64,000 nucleotides of DNA. Source: Roseovarius salincola (GTDB taxonomy: Bacteria > Pseudomonadota > Alphaproteobacteria > Rhodobacterales > Rhodobacteraceae). The DNA lies in assembly GCF_026891095.1 (NCBI RefSeq), contig NZ_JAPTNL010000013.1, positions 1-64,000 on the forward strand, in the 5' to 3' direction. Made by a program: the position numbers and the translations under genes. Below are positions 25,820 to 34,268 of this stretch, in pieces. Positions within the stretch are counted from its first letter, which is position 1. Each line of letters begins with the position of its first letter. A model generated the notes under the pieces. That model made no database searches and was not told the DNA's origin. It saw only the letters and a list, made by a program, of their open reading frames with translations.

Positions 25820-26266
25820 TCACGCACCCTGTTTCGCATCTGCGCGGCGCGCCGCGATGTCCTGTTCCAGCACGTTGGTCACGTCGGAAGGGCGCGTTCC
25901 GGGCGGGAAAGCGCGATCAAACCCCATATCGCGAAACCGGATACGGACTTCCTCCCAAGGCTGGTCACCCACGACCAAATATCCCCCAATATAAAGCAGG
26001 ATATCTGACAGCCCCGCCTCGGTACACAAGTCGCGGAAACCGTCACAATCCAATTCGCCTTGACCGTATAGTGAAGACACGAGAATCGCGTCTGCGTTGG
26101 TCTCTATCGCGGCCTCGACAAATTCTGCCGCAGGAGTCAACGCGCCAAGCGAGACCACTCTGAACCCTTCTTGTTCCAGAGCGCGGCTTAGAATGCGGTT
26201 GCCAACGATATGCGTATCGGAACCGATAACGCCTGTGACGAGCACGCCTTTGTTCACTTCTGACAT
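25820..26266 (-). CDS. glmS: Glutamate mutase sigma subunit (B12-binding)
   Basis: The 148-residue flavodoxin-like protein carries the base-off/His-on cobalamin motif DxHxxG in GSDTHIVGNRIL (D17, H19, G22 region), followed by SLGALTPAAEFV and the GGY loop (YIGGYLVVG). It brings adenosylcobalamin to GlmE. No cobalamin biosynthesis gene or cobalamin riboswitch is visible nearby. Confidence 0.93.
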   Translation of the reverse strand: MSEVNKGVLVTGVIGSDTHIVGNRILSRALEQEGFRVVSLGALTPAAEFVEAAIETNADAILVSSLYGQGELDCDGFRDLCTEAGLSDILLYIGGYLVVGDQPWEEVRIRFRDMGFDRAFPPGTRPSDVTNVLEQDIAARRADAKQGA

Positions 26267-26288
26267 TTTACAGTTCCTTCCTGAATTG

Positions 26289-27380
26289 TCAGCCTGGTAT
26301 GGGTGGGCCTAGCCGAATCCGGTCGAAAGTGACCCGTTGCAATGCGGCTACATCGGGCGCGAGCGAGAGATGAGGGTCCACCACGATGGACCCGGCCTCG
26401 ACCCGCAGAGCAGAGGAAAACACCTTTTCCGAAGTTTTGAGAAAACCGTTCATCTCTCCGGCGGTCCGGACCAGACGCGCACCGATGCACGCCTCCATCC
26501 AGCATCCCGGCTCGGCTGCGACACCGTTCCCAAGCACTGCGGTCATGCCGAGACTTTCGATCAACTGCAGCGCCTCTGCGAGACGGTCCAGCGAGCCGAA
26601 TTTCATCAGTTTGAGCTTTATGAAATCGGCGCATCCAAGGCGTCCGGCGCGTTCAATGTCGGCCTCATCGTATATGGACTCATCCAGCATCAAAGGCACC
26701 TTGGCCGCGGGTGCGAGAGCTTCTGCGGCGCTCCAATCATTCGCCGGACAAGGCTGCTCCATAAGTTCGATATCCTGGCACCGCATTTCCCTGAGAAAAG
26801 TTCGGGCCTCATCGAGGCTGTAGCCTTGGTTGGCATCGACGCGAATCCACGCGCGGCCCGCGACGACATCCTGCAACGCGTCCAACGCGGCAAGATCACC
26901 GTTCAAATCGAACCCGACCTTGAACTTCAGGGTTTGGTAGCCTTTGGCGAGCAGAGCATCCACCTCCGGCCCGAGTGTCTCGCTCGTGCGCCCCTTTAGC
27001 GTGGCGAGAAGCGGCATCGATAGCGGTTCGTCGCTTTTCAGCCAATGACTGCCCCCGGCCATTTCCAGCGCAGTGAGAAACGCGGTTGCGGTGAATGGTT
27101 TGCTTTTGCTGGCTCCCTGCGCGATGGTATGGGCCGCGGCAACCGTCTGACCATGCATTTGTGGGGCCAAACTTTGTGCGGTGTCCCATGCGCTTTCGGG
27201 CGTCTCGTCGGTGTAGCCTTTCAGTACCGTGGCTTCGCCCCAACCCTCGGCCCCATTGTCCAGAACAACCCTTACCAGAATCGTGTCGAAGTGCAGAACC
27301 GGGCCAAAAGAAAGTTCATAGGGAACCTTCAACGGAATCTGGGTCAGAAAAACTTCAGTCTGGTCTAATCTCAGTATCAT
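26289..27380 (-). CDS. Enolase-superfamily enzyme, muconate-lactonizing subgroup
   Basis: The 363-residue protein has the MLE-subgroup active site: K152-x-K154 (LKFKVG), metal ligands D182 (RVDANQ), E208 (LMEQP) and D233 (MLDES), and the second lysine in FIKLKLMK (about 255-260). Such enzymes abstract a proton alpha to a carboxylate and catalyse cycloisomerisation, epimerisation or dehydration. Methylaspartate ammonia-lyase, the usual partner of glutamate mutase, is also in the enolase superfamily but is about 413 residues and of a different subgroup. Whether this protein replaces it is open. The gene overlaps tctA by 4 bases. Confidence 0.85.
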   Translation of the reverse strand: MILRLDQTEVFLTQIPLKVPYELSFGPVLHFDTILVRVVLDNGAEGWGEATVLKGYTDETPESAWDTAQSLAPQMHGQTVAAAHTIAQGASKSKPFTATAFLTALEMAGGSHWLKSDEPLSMPLLATLKGRTSETLGPEVDALLAKGYQTLKFKVGFDLNGDLAALDALQDVVAGRAWIRVDANQGYSLDEARTFLREMRCQDIELMEQPCPANDWSAAEALAPAAKVPLMLDESIYDEADIERAGRLGCADFIKLKLMKFGSLDRLAEALQLIESLGMTAVLGNGVAAEPGCWMEACIGARLVRTAGEMNGFLKTSEKVFSSALRVEAGSIVVDPHLSLAPDVAALQRVTFDRIRLGPPIPG

Positions 27381-28882
27381 TTTGACTGTCTTTCGGCGAA
27401 ATCTGGTTTAGGCGGAGACACCTCTCGCAGGATATTCAGGGCCAATGTGATAGAGGCCGCGATCAGCAGAAGCGCCACGATGGGCCGCTGCATCAATGCG
27501 ATGAGGTCGTAATTGACGATCTGCATCGTCTTTACGAAGACAGATTCTCCGAGCCCCCCCAAGATGACACCCAGAACGATGCCGGCCACAGAGTACCCCG
27601 TGCGACGCAGCAGGAAACCGGCGCCCCCCGCAATCAACATGACCCAGACATCCAGAACGGAGTTCCGGCCTGCATAGGCCCCTACTATTGCAATTAGCAG
27701 GATGGCCGGCGCCAAGCGGCGGAACGGTATCCTTAAAAGATGCACGACAGTCTTTGTCTGAATCCAGCCAAGCGCGAGAATACAGACATTGGCAAAGAAC
27801 ATGGCCGCAAAAACGATCCAGATCAGATCCGAAGAGGTGATGAATACGAGCGGTCCAACTTCCATGCCATGGATCTCAAATACCCCCATCATCATCGCTG
27901 TGAGGGCCCCACCGGGTAGCCCCAATGCGAGCAGCGGGATCATCGCCGCGCCGGTTGCGGAGTTATTGGCGGTCTCCGAGGCTACGACGCCGCTGATTTC
28001 GCCCTTGCCGAACTTGGACTTGTCTTTTGACCAGCGGATCGCCTCGCCGTAGCTCAGGAACGCGGCCAAGGTGGCGCCGATGCCGGGCAAGACACCTGCA
28101 AAGAAACCGATGAGCACGGACCGGATGACCGTGAAACGCATGCGCCAGAACTCCCAAATGGAGGGAAACTTAACTTCGGCGCTGATCTTGGCGCGTGTCC
28201 CGCTGACGATCTGGCCCGCCTGCACGAAAATTTCCGAGATCGCAAAGAAGCCAAGGATCAAGGGAACAAAACCGATCCCGGCCAGCAGGTAATAAGATCC
28301 GAATGCGAACCGTGCCTCAGCGCTTTCCGGATCGGTGCCGACGGTAGCGATCAGCATGCCCAGAAAGACTGAAAGCGTGCCCTTCCACAGGGTTTCGGCG
28401 CCGACAGAGGCGGCGACACAAAGACCGAAAGCAATTAACGCGAAAACCTCTGGAGGGCCAAACGCTGAAACGGCAATGCCGGCAATCAAAGGCGTCGCCG
28501 ACATCATGAGCACAGCGGAAACAACGCCCCCCAAGGCCGAGCAGATAACTGCGGCACCGATAGCGCGGCTTGCCTCGCCCTTCAGGGTCATTGGATATCC
28601 GTCGAATGTGGTCGGTGCGTTTTCCGGCGATCCGGGGATATTGAAGAGAATGGCCGTAATCGCCCCACCGAAAACACCGGAACAGTAGATCACCGAATAA
28701 AGCATGATTGCATGCTCGGCCGTCATTCCAGCCGTGAAAGGCAGGATGACCGCACCCAATGTCAGCATGTTGATGCCTGGAATACTGCCGAAGAGCATCC
28801 CTCCCAGCAAACCACCAATGAAAATCAAAAGACCTGTCGGGTCCGTGAAAAGTGCGGTCGCGCCACCGATAAAATTCTCCAT
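27377..28882 (-). CDS. tctA: Tripartite tricarboxylate transporter large permease TctA
   Basis: The 501-residue protein has about 12 membrane helices and both TctA signatures: GSIPGINMLTLGAVILPFT near the start and GVLPGIGATLAAFLSYGEA near the middle. It is the channel of a TTT system, which imports carboxylates delivered by TctC. It overlaps the enolase-family gene by 4 bases and follows tctB by 3 bases. Confidence 0.94.
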   Translation of the reverse strand: MENFIGGATALFTDPTGLLIFIGGLLGGMLFGSIPGINMLTLGAVILPFTAGMTAEHAIMLYSVIYCSGVFGGAITAILFNIPGSPENAPTTFDGYPMTLKGEASRAIGAAVICSALGGVVSAVLMMSATPLIAGIAVSAFGPPEVFALIAFGLCVAASVGAETLWKGTLSVFLGMLIATVGTDPESAEARFAFGSYYLLAGIGFVPLILGFFAISEIFVQAGQIVSGTRAKISAEVKFPSIWEFWRMRFTVIRSVLIGFFAGVLPGIGATLAAFLSYGEAIRWSKDKSKFGKGEISGVVASETANNSATGAAMIPLLALGLPGGALTAMMMGVFEIHGMEVGPLVFITSSDLIWIVFAAMFFANVCILALGWIQTKTVVHLLRIPFRRLAPAILLIAIVGAYAGRNSVLDVWVMLIAGGAGFLLRRTGYSVAGIVLGVILGGLGESVFVKTMQIVNYDLIALMQRPIVALLLIAASITLALNILREVSPPKPDFAERQSK

Positions 28883-28885
28883 GAA

Positions 28886-29470
28886 TTACAGCCTCAACGC
28901 CTGCACCAACCACGAATTCAATTCGTAGAAACCGGGCATGTTTCCGATCGGCAGCGGAACGTAGAATAGGCTGGTGAAAAAGAGAATTACCCCGACGCTG
29001 ATGCCGGCACCGATCAAGAACAGGGGCAGCGCGCGGCGCTCCCCCAAGGCGAAGAGCAACGCCCAGACCAAGAGCGGCGTAGCGACGAAAAAACCAATAT
29101 GGTTGAGCGAAAAAACAAACACCAGAGGCACGAGGAAGATCGAAAGGGTCTTCATGCGACCTCGCGTGTGGGATGCATTGGTCGCTTCATTTACCTCATG
29201 GGCAGCGTCATGCACGGCATGATGGCTTTCGTGCGCGTTCAGGTCCGTCGTATTTTGGGTGATATGTGTCTCATGCCAAGTGCGCACCAAGAACTGTATG
29301 ATCGCCGCAAGGAAAATCATCACGCAAACAAAGCGTGGCCAACCGGCGGCCCCGAACCTGTAATTCGAACTTTCTTGTGTCATGTCGAACGTCAGGACGA
29401 AACCGCCAGTCGCCAACACTATCCAGACCATCGTTTCAACGGTCAGTTTGTTATTCTGTAAATATCCCAT
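28886..29470 (-). CDS. tctB: Tripartite tricarboxylate transporter small permease TctB
   Basis: The 194-residue protein has four membrane helices, with the TctB-type GAAGWPRFVCVMIFL segment after the first helix. A long His-rich loop (about residues 75-105) is unusual and may bind metal. I start it at the ATG at 29470 with a GGGAAG site upstream; an ATG at 29536 would add 22 residues with no membrane character. Confidence 0.85.
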   Translation of the reverse strand: MGYLQNNKLTVETMVWIVLATGGFVLTFDMTQESSNYRFGAAGWPRFVCVMIFLAAIIQFLVRTWHETHITQNTTDLNAHESHHAVHDAAHEVNEATNASHTRGRMKTLSIFLVPLVFVFSLNHIGFFVATPLLVWALLFALGERRALPLFLIGAGISVGVILFFTSLFYVPLPIGNMPGFYELNSWLVQALRL

Positions 29471-29546
29471 TCGTCTTCCCAATTGCGCACCATGTATTGA
29501 GCGTACGTGTCCACGGAAGTTCGCAGGCGCGGACACGCACTGATGC

Positions 29547-30530
29547 TCAATTCAGTTTCTGAAAAACCGTTTTGTAGGTCGTGATCGATTCATCAATCAG
29601 CGTTTCGGCGTCAGATGGCGACCGATAACTTTCGACCACATCCATGAATTTCTTTTTATTGAATTCTTGGAATGCCTCGGTTTCAAACCCTTGGCGAACC
29701 GCCTCGGCGAGCCATGAAAAACGCTCTTCTGGCGCATCTCGGTGAGTGAAAAAGCCCCGATAGCGCATCAAAGGGACGAAGTCGGCGCCCAAATCGGCCA
29801 AGCTGGGAACGTCCGAGAATGCCGCCGGTCGGTCCTGCAGAAGCGTCAACACAGGTTTCATCTGTCCGCCGTCAAGGAAGGGGCGGATATCACCAGGTTG
29901 TTCCAGCAGGACATCAACATGCCCGCCTACGAGGGAAGCATACCGTTCGCTGGGCTTGTCAAATCCTACCACCCTGAAATCGATACCGGCACTCTCTTCC
30001 AACAGCTGTAGGTTTACGCCTTCCATCGTGGTCGAGGCGCCTACGTTGGCCAAGGTGACTTCACCGGGGTTTTCCTGAGCGTAATCGACAAGTTCTTGCC
30101 AGTTTGAAAAACGCGTTTCATCTGAGCGCACATAAAGCTGGCTGAATGTCAGCTGCGCGATTCCCAGCGGTTGCCAATCCTTGCCGGGATTCAAATTGAG
30201 ATCACCAGCAGCATGGGATGCAACCGCCATGTCAAGATGCATGAAGACCGTGTATCCATCACTAGGGGCCGACATGAAATCGGGAACGGCGGAAAGGCCG
30301 CCGCCACCAGGCTTGTTCACAACCATGACTGAGGCGTCACTGACACTTTCGATAGCCGCGGCCATGGCACGCGCCACTTGGTCAGAGCCGCCACCCGCGC
30401 CGAAAGGTACGATCATTGTTATCGGCCGCTCGGGAAACCCGTCTGATGTTTTCGGCATCTCGGCTGCTGCCGTGGTGGCAAACAAAGCGGTTGCCGATAA
30501 AGCAACCAGTTTTGTTTTAAGTGAGATCAT
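29547..30530 (-). CDS. tctC: Tripartite tricarboxylate transporter binding protein TctC
   Basis: The 327-residue periplasmic protein has a signal peptide (KLVALSATALFATTAAAE) and the TctC/Bug pattern: FPERPITMIVPFGAGGGSDQVAR and VVNKPGGGGLSAV. It captures the carboxylate for TctAB. The start at 30530 has GGGAGG eight bases upstream; the frame to 30662 would translate the leader. It is the first gene of the glutamate mutase operon. Confidence 0.92.
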   Translation of the reverse strand: MISLKTKLVALSATALFATTAAAEMPKTSDGFPERPITMIVPFGAGGGSDQVARAMAAAIESVSDASVMVVNKPGGGGLSAVPDFMSAPSDGYTVFMHLDMAVASHAAGDLNLNPGKDWQPLGIAQLTFSQLYVRSDETRFSNWQELVDYAQENPGEVTLANVGASTTMEGVNLQLLEESAGIDFRVVGFDKPSERYASLVGGHVDVLLEQPGDIRPFLDGGQMKPVLTLLQDRPAAFSDVPSLADLGADFVPLMRYRGFFTHRDAPEERFSWLAEAVRQGFETEAFQEFNKKKFMDVVESYRSPSDAETLIDESITTYKTVFQKLN

Positions 30531-30668
30531 TGTTTTTTCCTCCCTTTCATTTTCGCCCGCGACGTTCGGTTGTTCGATGCCCCCGCCTAAAGGATATCCA
30601 AAGGCGGGCACCGCGATTCGATGCAGTGCGGATACCGAATGGTGCCCAAGATCAAACATCATTTCAAT

Positions 30669-30693
30669 AAAAATGAATGAAACATTCCGTTTT
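30669..30693. promoter_or_regulatory. 25-bp operator-like palindrome between tctC and iclR (site 3)
   Basis: The halves are AAAAATGAATG (30669-30679) and CATTCCGTTTT (30683-30693) around AAA, and 9 of 11 positions are symmetric. The right half fits the common half-site YATTCCRTTTT. It lies in the divergent region, 139 bases before tctC and 300 before the regulator gene, so the regulator may control both directions. The rest of 30531-30993 shows no gene. Confidence 0.65.
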
Positions 30694-30993
30694 TTAATTC
30701 ATACCGTAAGTACAACTTTCCGGCTGCGACGCACAGTTTTCGCCATGCCGGAACGGCGTACAAAACAATTCTGGAGCTTGCCGTTTGGCAGCAGCGTTGG
30801 CCGTTCAACGCCTTGTCCGAGAAGATGAAGCAATGCATCCGAACCTACACCGAGGTCGAAACTCTCCAACCAGATTCTGTCATCAGAAGAGGAAGTCGAG
30901 GCTCCGGAAATTAAAATTGCAATGGTACCACTCCCACTTTATTGTTCCCGTCTGGGAGCGATGTGGGCGACTTTTGCAGATGATAGTGAGAAT

Positions 30994-31752
30994 ATGACGG
31001 ACCGTAAGTCTTCCAGTGCCATAAGAAAGGCATTCGCTATTATTGAGCATTTGATCGAGGCGGATGATCCGCTGGCGCTGAATGATTTTTCTGCTCGACT
31101 TGGACTACCTAAATCGTCAATTCACCGAATGTTAACGCAGCTAGAGAACGCTGGCATAGTCACGAGGACGGCAGGCGGGAAGACTTACTTGGTTGGTGAA
31201 AGATTTGTGCGGATCTCGCTGGACACTATGCGTCAATCGATTCAATCCGGGTCTGCGCGAGATGTTATGCGGCGTCTGGTGGACGACTTGGGCGAGACTT
31301 GTAATTTGGGCGTAATCGACGGAAACCGTGTTCTTTATATTGAACGCATTGAATGCGATAAGCCTTTGAGGCTGTTTCTACGCTCGGGCTCTCGTGTGCC
31401 ACTTCACGCCACTGCAGTTGGTAAACTGCTGCTCGCCTTCATTCCTGAGGCGAAACGTGAAATGCTGGTTGATCTCGATACCGTGGAGCAGTTGACCCCG
31501 AGCACGCTGAAGGGTGACGAGTTACGTAAAAAGCTTGAACAGATCAGAGAGGACAGAGTGTCGGTCAACTTCGAGGAATCGATGTTGGGGTTGGCCGGTG
31601 TTGCGGTGCCGATCTGCAATCCTCAGGGCGACGTCATCGCAGGTCTAGCGGTTCACGCACCCCTGTCGCGCTTTGGAGACACGGAGATAAACCTTGCGAA
31701 AGTCAGGCTGACCGAAGCGGCGCATGAAATCGAACAGCTTCTCTTTTTCTAA
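30994..31752 (+). CDS. IclR-family transcriptional regulator
   Basis: The 252-residue protein has an N-terminal winged helix (ALNDFSARLGLPKSSIHRMLTQLENAG) and a C-terminal IclR effector domain (SGSRVPLHATAVGKLLLAF, then GVAVPICNPQGDVIAGLAV). I start it at the ATG at 30994 (MTDRKSSSAIRKAFAIIE); the longer frame from 30922 adds a segment outside the family. It is divergent from tctC. It probably senses a pathway acid and binds the three 25-bp palindromes of this island. Confidence 0.9.
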   Translation: MTDRKSSSAIRKAFAIIEHLIEADDPLALNDFSARLGLPKSSIHRMLTQLENAGIVTRTAGGKTYLVGERFVRISLDTMRQSIQSGSARDVMRRLVDDLGETCNLGVIDGNRVLYIERIECDKPLRLFLRSGSRVPLHATAVGKLLLAFIPEAKREMLVDLDTVEQLTPSTLKGDELRKKLEQIREDRVSVNFEESMLGLAGVAVPICNPQGDVIAGLAVHAPLSRFGDTEINLAKVRLTEAAHEIEQLLFF

Positions 31753-31870
31753 GTGTTTAGCCCCAGTGTGGGCAGTGTCAGAGCAACCTAAGTTGAGATA
31801 GGTTTCCGCTGCCGGTCATGTCAGAACAACTTGCCTTGTGGCGGACTGTGCCGCGCCCTACCCTGCCCTC

Positions 31871-32155
31871 ATGGTAAAACGCGATCCATTCAAATACTAC
31901 AAAACCAGCCGGAAAATCATCCGCCTAGCTGTTATGCTGTATGTCCGGTTTCCGCTTTCACTGCATGTCCGGTTTCCGCTTTCACTGCGGAACGTCGAGA
32001 ACCTGCTTCACGATCGAGGCATTGATATCAGCCACGAAGCCGTGCGGTATTGGTGGCACCTGTGCGGCCCCCTCTTCGCGGCGGAGATCAAGAAGCGCCG
32101 CGTGTCCGGAATGAAATCCAGGCGATGGCGCTGGCATCTCGACGAGATGTGGGAG
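31871..32155 (+). pseudogene. IS6-family transposase, 5' fragment with internal duplication
   Basis: The frame begins MVKRDPFKYYKTS and matches IS6-type transposases (IIRLAVMLYVRFPLSL, RNVENLLHDRGIDISHEAVRYWW, FAAEIKKRRVSGMKSRRWRWHLDEM). It breaks off after the first catalytic aspartate, and the DDE domain is lost. A 24-base direct repeat at 31942-31965 and 31966-31989 adds eight residues (HVRFPLSL) inside the helix-turn-helix. It is certainly inactive. The IS256 fragment follows immediately. Confidence 0.8.
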
Positions 32156-32202
32156 TGTCATGAACTCTGTGTATCTGGCCCGGTCCATTCGGTTTCAGAT
32201 AC

Positions 32203-32655
32203 TCAAGCGTCGAAGCGCTCGCCGAACATTATGGCGAACTGGTTGCGGGCTGCAAACCATTCCCGAACATTTCTGCCATCCTTTTCGAACTTGCGGATTG
32301 CGAGATAGATCAGCTTGGTTGCAGCCTCATCGGTCGGGAAGGAACCGCGCGTCTTGATCGATTTGCGGATCACCCGGTTCAGACTTTCTATGGCATTCGT
32401 CCTGTAGATGATCTTGCGGATCGCCGGATCGAATCCAAAGAATGGGATCACATCCTGCCATGCCCTGCGCCAGGCCGGGGCGATGGAGGCATATTTCCCG
32501 GCCCATTTCTCCTCGAAAGCATCCAACTCGGCCTCGGCCATCTCGGCGCTCGGGGCGCTGTAAATCCGGCGCAAGTCGGCCGCCACGATCTTGCGGTCCT
32601 TCCAGGAACAAAAATTTAGTGAATGGCGCACCAGATGCACGATGCAGGTCTGAAC
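32203..32655 (-). pseudogene. IS256-family transposase, C-terminal fragment
   Basis: From VQTCIVHLVRHSLNF on, the sequence follows the IS256 mutator family (SWKDRKIVAADLRRIY, YRTNAIESLNRVIRKSIKTRG with the catalytic glutamate, and the end FAIMFGERFDA). The N-terminal half with the two catalytic aspartates is missing. The frame runs on to 32985 through unrelated DNA, so its upstream part is not transposase. It lies end to end with the IS6 fragment. Confidence 0.8.
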
Positions 32656-32796
32656 CATGGCCTTCGGCGCCAGAGTGATACGGAAATCCCGAGCCATGTC
32701 ACCGTCGGTACATGAACTGTGCTCCACCTGTGCCACATAAAGCAAAAACCGCTCAGGACTGTTAATTTTAAAGGATTTTTCAATCGGACATTCATC

Positions 32797-32871
32797 ATGA
32801 TGGGCGACGACCGCGCCATCCGCGCCGTCCTCGTCGCCGGCGAACACCTGAACACCGCCCTGGCGGCCTGA
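32797..32871 (+). pseudogene. Last codons of an unidentified chromosomal gene
   Basis: The plus strand encodes GDDRAIRAVLVAGEHLNTAL then AA and a stop, with GC-rich codon use like the core genes and unlike the AT-rich IS DNA just before it. A GC-rich inverted repeat typical of gene ends follows. I read it as the 3' end of a gene cut off by the IS insertions. The family is not recognised. Confidence 0.35.
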
Positions 32872-32896
32872 GCGCCCGCGGCTTTCACTGTTCACG

Positions 32897-32944
32897 AAAT
32901 ACTCCGGGGGAGTCGCCGCTCGCGGCGACGGGGGCAGCGCCCCC
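32897..32944. repeat. GC-rich gene-end inverted repeat (copy 1)
   Basis: AAATACTCCGGGGG leads into two perfect inverted repeats: GTCGCCG/CGGCGAC (32912-32929) and GGGGGC/GCCCCC (32930-32944). A similar lead-in followed by a palindrome occurs at 38060-38093. Such repeats lie between genes in Roseobacter-group genomes and may act as terminators or mRNA-end structures. Confidence 0.6.
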
Positions 32945-32951
32945 AACCCCC

Positions 32952-33392
32952 TCAGCAGCCCGCGCGCCCCAGAACCATCACCCACAGGTTCCCCGGCCCG
33001 CGCACCAGCGCGAACTCCCGCGCCTCGCGCGACAGCATGTTGCGCCGGTGTCCCTTCGATCCCATCCAGCCCTTCAGCACCGCCTCAAGACTGCCCTGCC
33101 CCCTGGCCAGGTTCTCGGCAACAAAGCAGTAGTTGTATCCGGCCCGGCGCACCCGCGTGCCGACCTGGCCGCCATCCGATCCCTGATGGCTGAAGGCGCC
33201 GCTCGCCGCCAGGTCCCGCGCATGCGCCTCCGCGGCCATTTTCAGCTGCGCCGAAGGCGTCACCGCACCGGCCCCCGCCTCGGCCCGCGCGCCATTGATC
33301 CAGCCTTGCGCGGCCATGCTCAGATCAGCCATCTGCGCATGGGCCGCCCCGGTCATCATCATGCAGGTCAGCGCGATCAGCAGATATCGCAT
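32952..33392 (-). CDS. Secreted CAP-domain protein
   Basis: The 146-residue product has a signal peptide (MRYLLIALTCMMMTGAAHA) and a CAP/SCP domain: INGARAEAGAGAVTPSAQL, AHARDLAASGAFSHQGSDG, GYNYCFVAENLARG and WMGSKGHRRNML. The histidines and acidic residues of the CAP cavity are present. The start at 33392 has GGGGA four bases upstream. It ends 60 bases from the GC-rich repeat. Its role outside the cytoplasm is unknown. Confidence 0.85.
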   Translation of the reverse strand: MRYLLIALTCMMMTGAAHAQMADLSMAAQGWINGARAEAGAGAVTPSAQLKMAAEAHARDLAASGAFSHQGSDGGQVGTRVRRAGYNYCFVAENLARGQGSLEAVLKGWMGSKGHRRNMLSREAREFALVRGPGNLWVMVLGRAGC

Positions 33393-33421
33393 GGCGTCCC
33401 CTTTCCCTACCCAAACACCGC

Positions 33422-34207
33422 TCACGTATCCGCCAGCAACGCCATCGCCGCCTCGTGCTGTGCGCGCCCCGCGGCGGCCAGCACCCGGCCCCCCTCATGC
33501 GCCGGACCGCCGCGCCAGTCGGTCACGATCCCGCCCGCCGCCTCGATCACCGCGATCGGTGCCTGGATGTCATATGAATTGAGACCCGCCTCGACCACCA
33601 GGTCGATCTGCCCCGCCGCCAACAGCGCATAGGCATAGCAATCCATCCCGTAGCGCACCAGCCGCACCGCATCCGCGACCCGGCGGAACGCCGCACCCTC
33701 GCCATCCGATCCCACCTCGGGAAAGGTCGTGAACAGGATCGACTCCGACAAGGGCCGCTCGCCGCGCACCTTGAGCGCGCGCGCGCCCTGCGGCCCTGCC
33801 ATGCGCGCATGGCCGAATCCGCCCTCGAAACGCTCGCCGATATAGGGTTGGTCGATCAGCCCGTAAAGCGGGCCGTTGGCATCGCTGAGCGCGATCAGCA
33901 CGCCCCAGGTGGGCGTGCCCGACAGGAACCCGCGCGTGCCATCCACCGGATCCACCACCCATGTGAGACCGCTTTGCCCCGCCCGCATGCCGAATTCCTC
34001 GCCGATGAATGCATCCTGCGGGCGCTCGGCCTCGAGGATGTCGAGGATCGCGCGCTCCCCGGCGCGATCGGCTGCGGTCACCGGGTCGAAACCCGCCGCG
34101 GCCTTGTTCTCGGCCATCAGCGATCCCGAGCGGAAATACGGCAGGACCGCGGCCCGCGCGGCATCCGCCATCGCGTGGGCCGTGGCTATGATATTGTCAT
34201 GATCCAT
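33422..34207 (-). CDS. hisN: Histidinol-phosphatase, inositol monophosphatase family
   Basis: The 261-residue protein has the metal and phosphate motifs of the IMPase fold: FIGEEFG, WVVDPVDGTRGF and the later LNSYDIQAPIAVIEAAGG. Sequences with VDPVDGTRGFLSGTP are typically HisN, which dephosphorylates histidinol phosphate in histidine synthesis. The start at 34207 is MDHDNIIATAHAM. The function as a general inositol phosphatase cannot be excluded. Confidence 0.8.
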   Translation of the reverse strand: MDHDNIIATAHAMADAARAAVLPYFRSGSLMAENKAAAGFDPVTAADRAGERAILDILEAERPQDAFIGEEFGMRAGQSGLTWVVDPVDGTRGFLSGTPTWGVLIALSDANGPLYGLIDQPYIGERFEGGFGHARMAGPQGARALKVRGERPLSESILFTTFPEVGSDGEGAAFRRVADAVRLVRYGMDCYAYALLAAGQIDLVVEAGLNSYDIQAPIAVIEAAGGIVTDWRGGPAHEGGRVLAAAGRAQHEAAMALLADT

Positions 34208-34268
34208 CTTCCGGGCCGCCTTCCCATGCCGCATACAGCGCCATGGGTAGACCGCCCGGCGGTCAGGC

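Noticed and set aside
26289-27380. Assignment of the enolase-superfamily gene as methylaspartate ammonia-lyase
   Set aside because: The active-site pattern (KxK, late KLKLMK) and length of 363 fit the MLE subgroup, not the roughly 413-residue lyase; kept only as a functional possibility.
22903-30530. Cobalamin riboswitch in the glutamate mutase operon
   Set aside because: No B12-box-like sequence was seen in the tctC leader or between the genes.
32656-32985. Upstream extension of the IS256-type frame as a single protein
   Set aside because: Similarity to IS256 begins only at VQTCIVH; the rest runs through a foreign segment and the GC-rich repeat.
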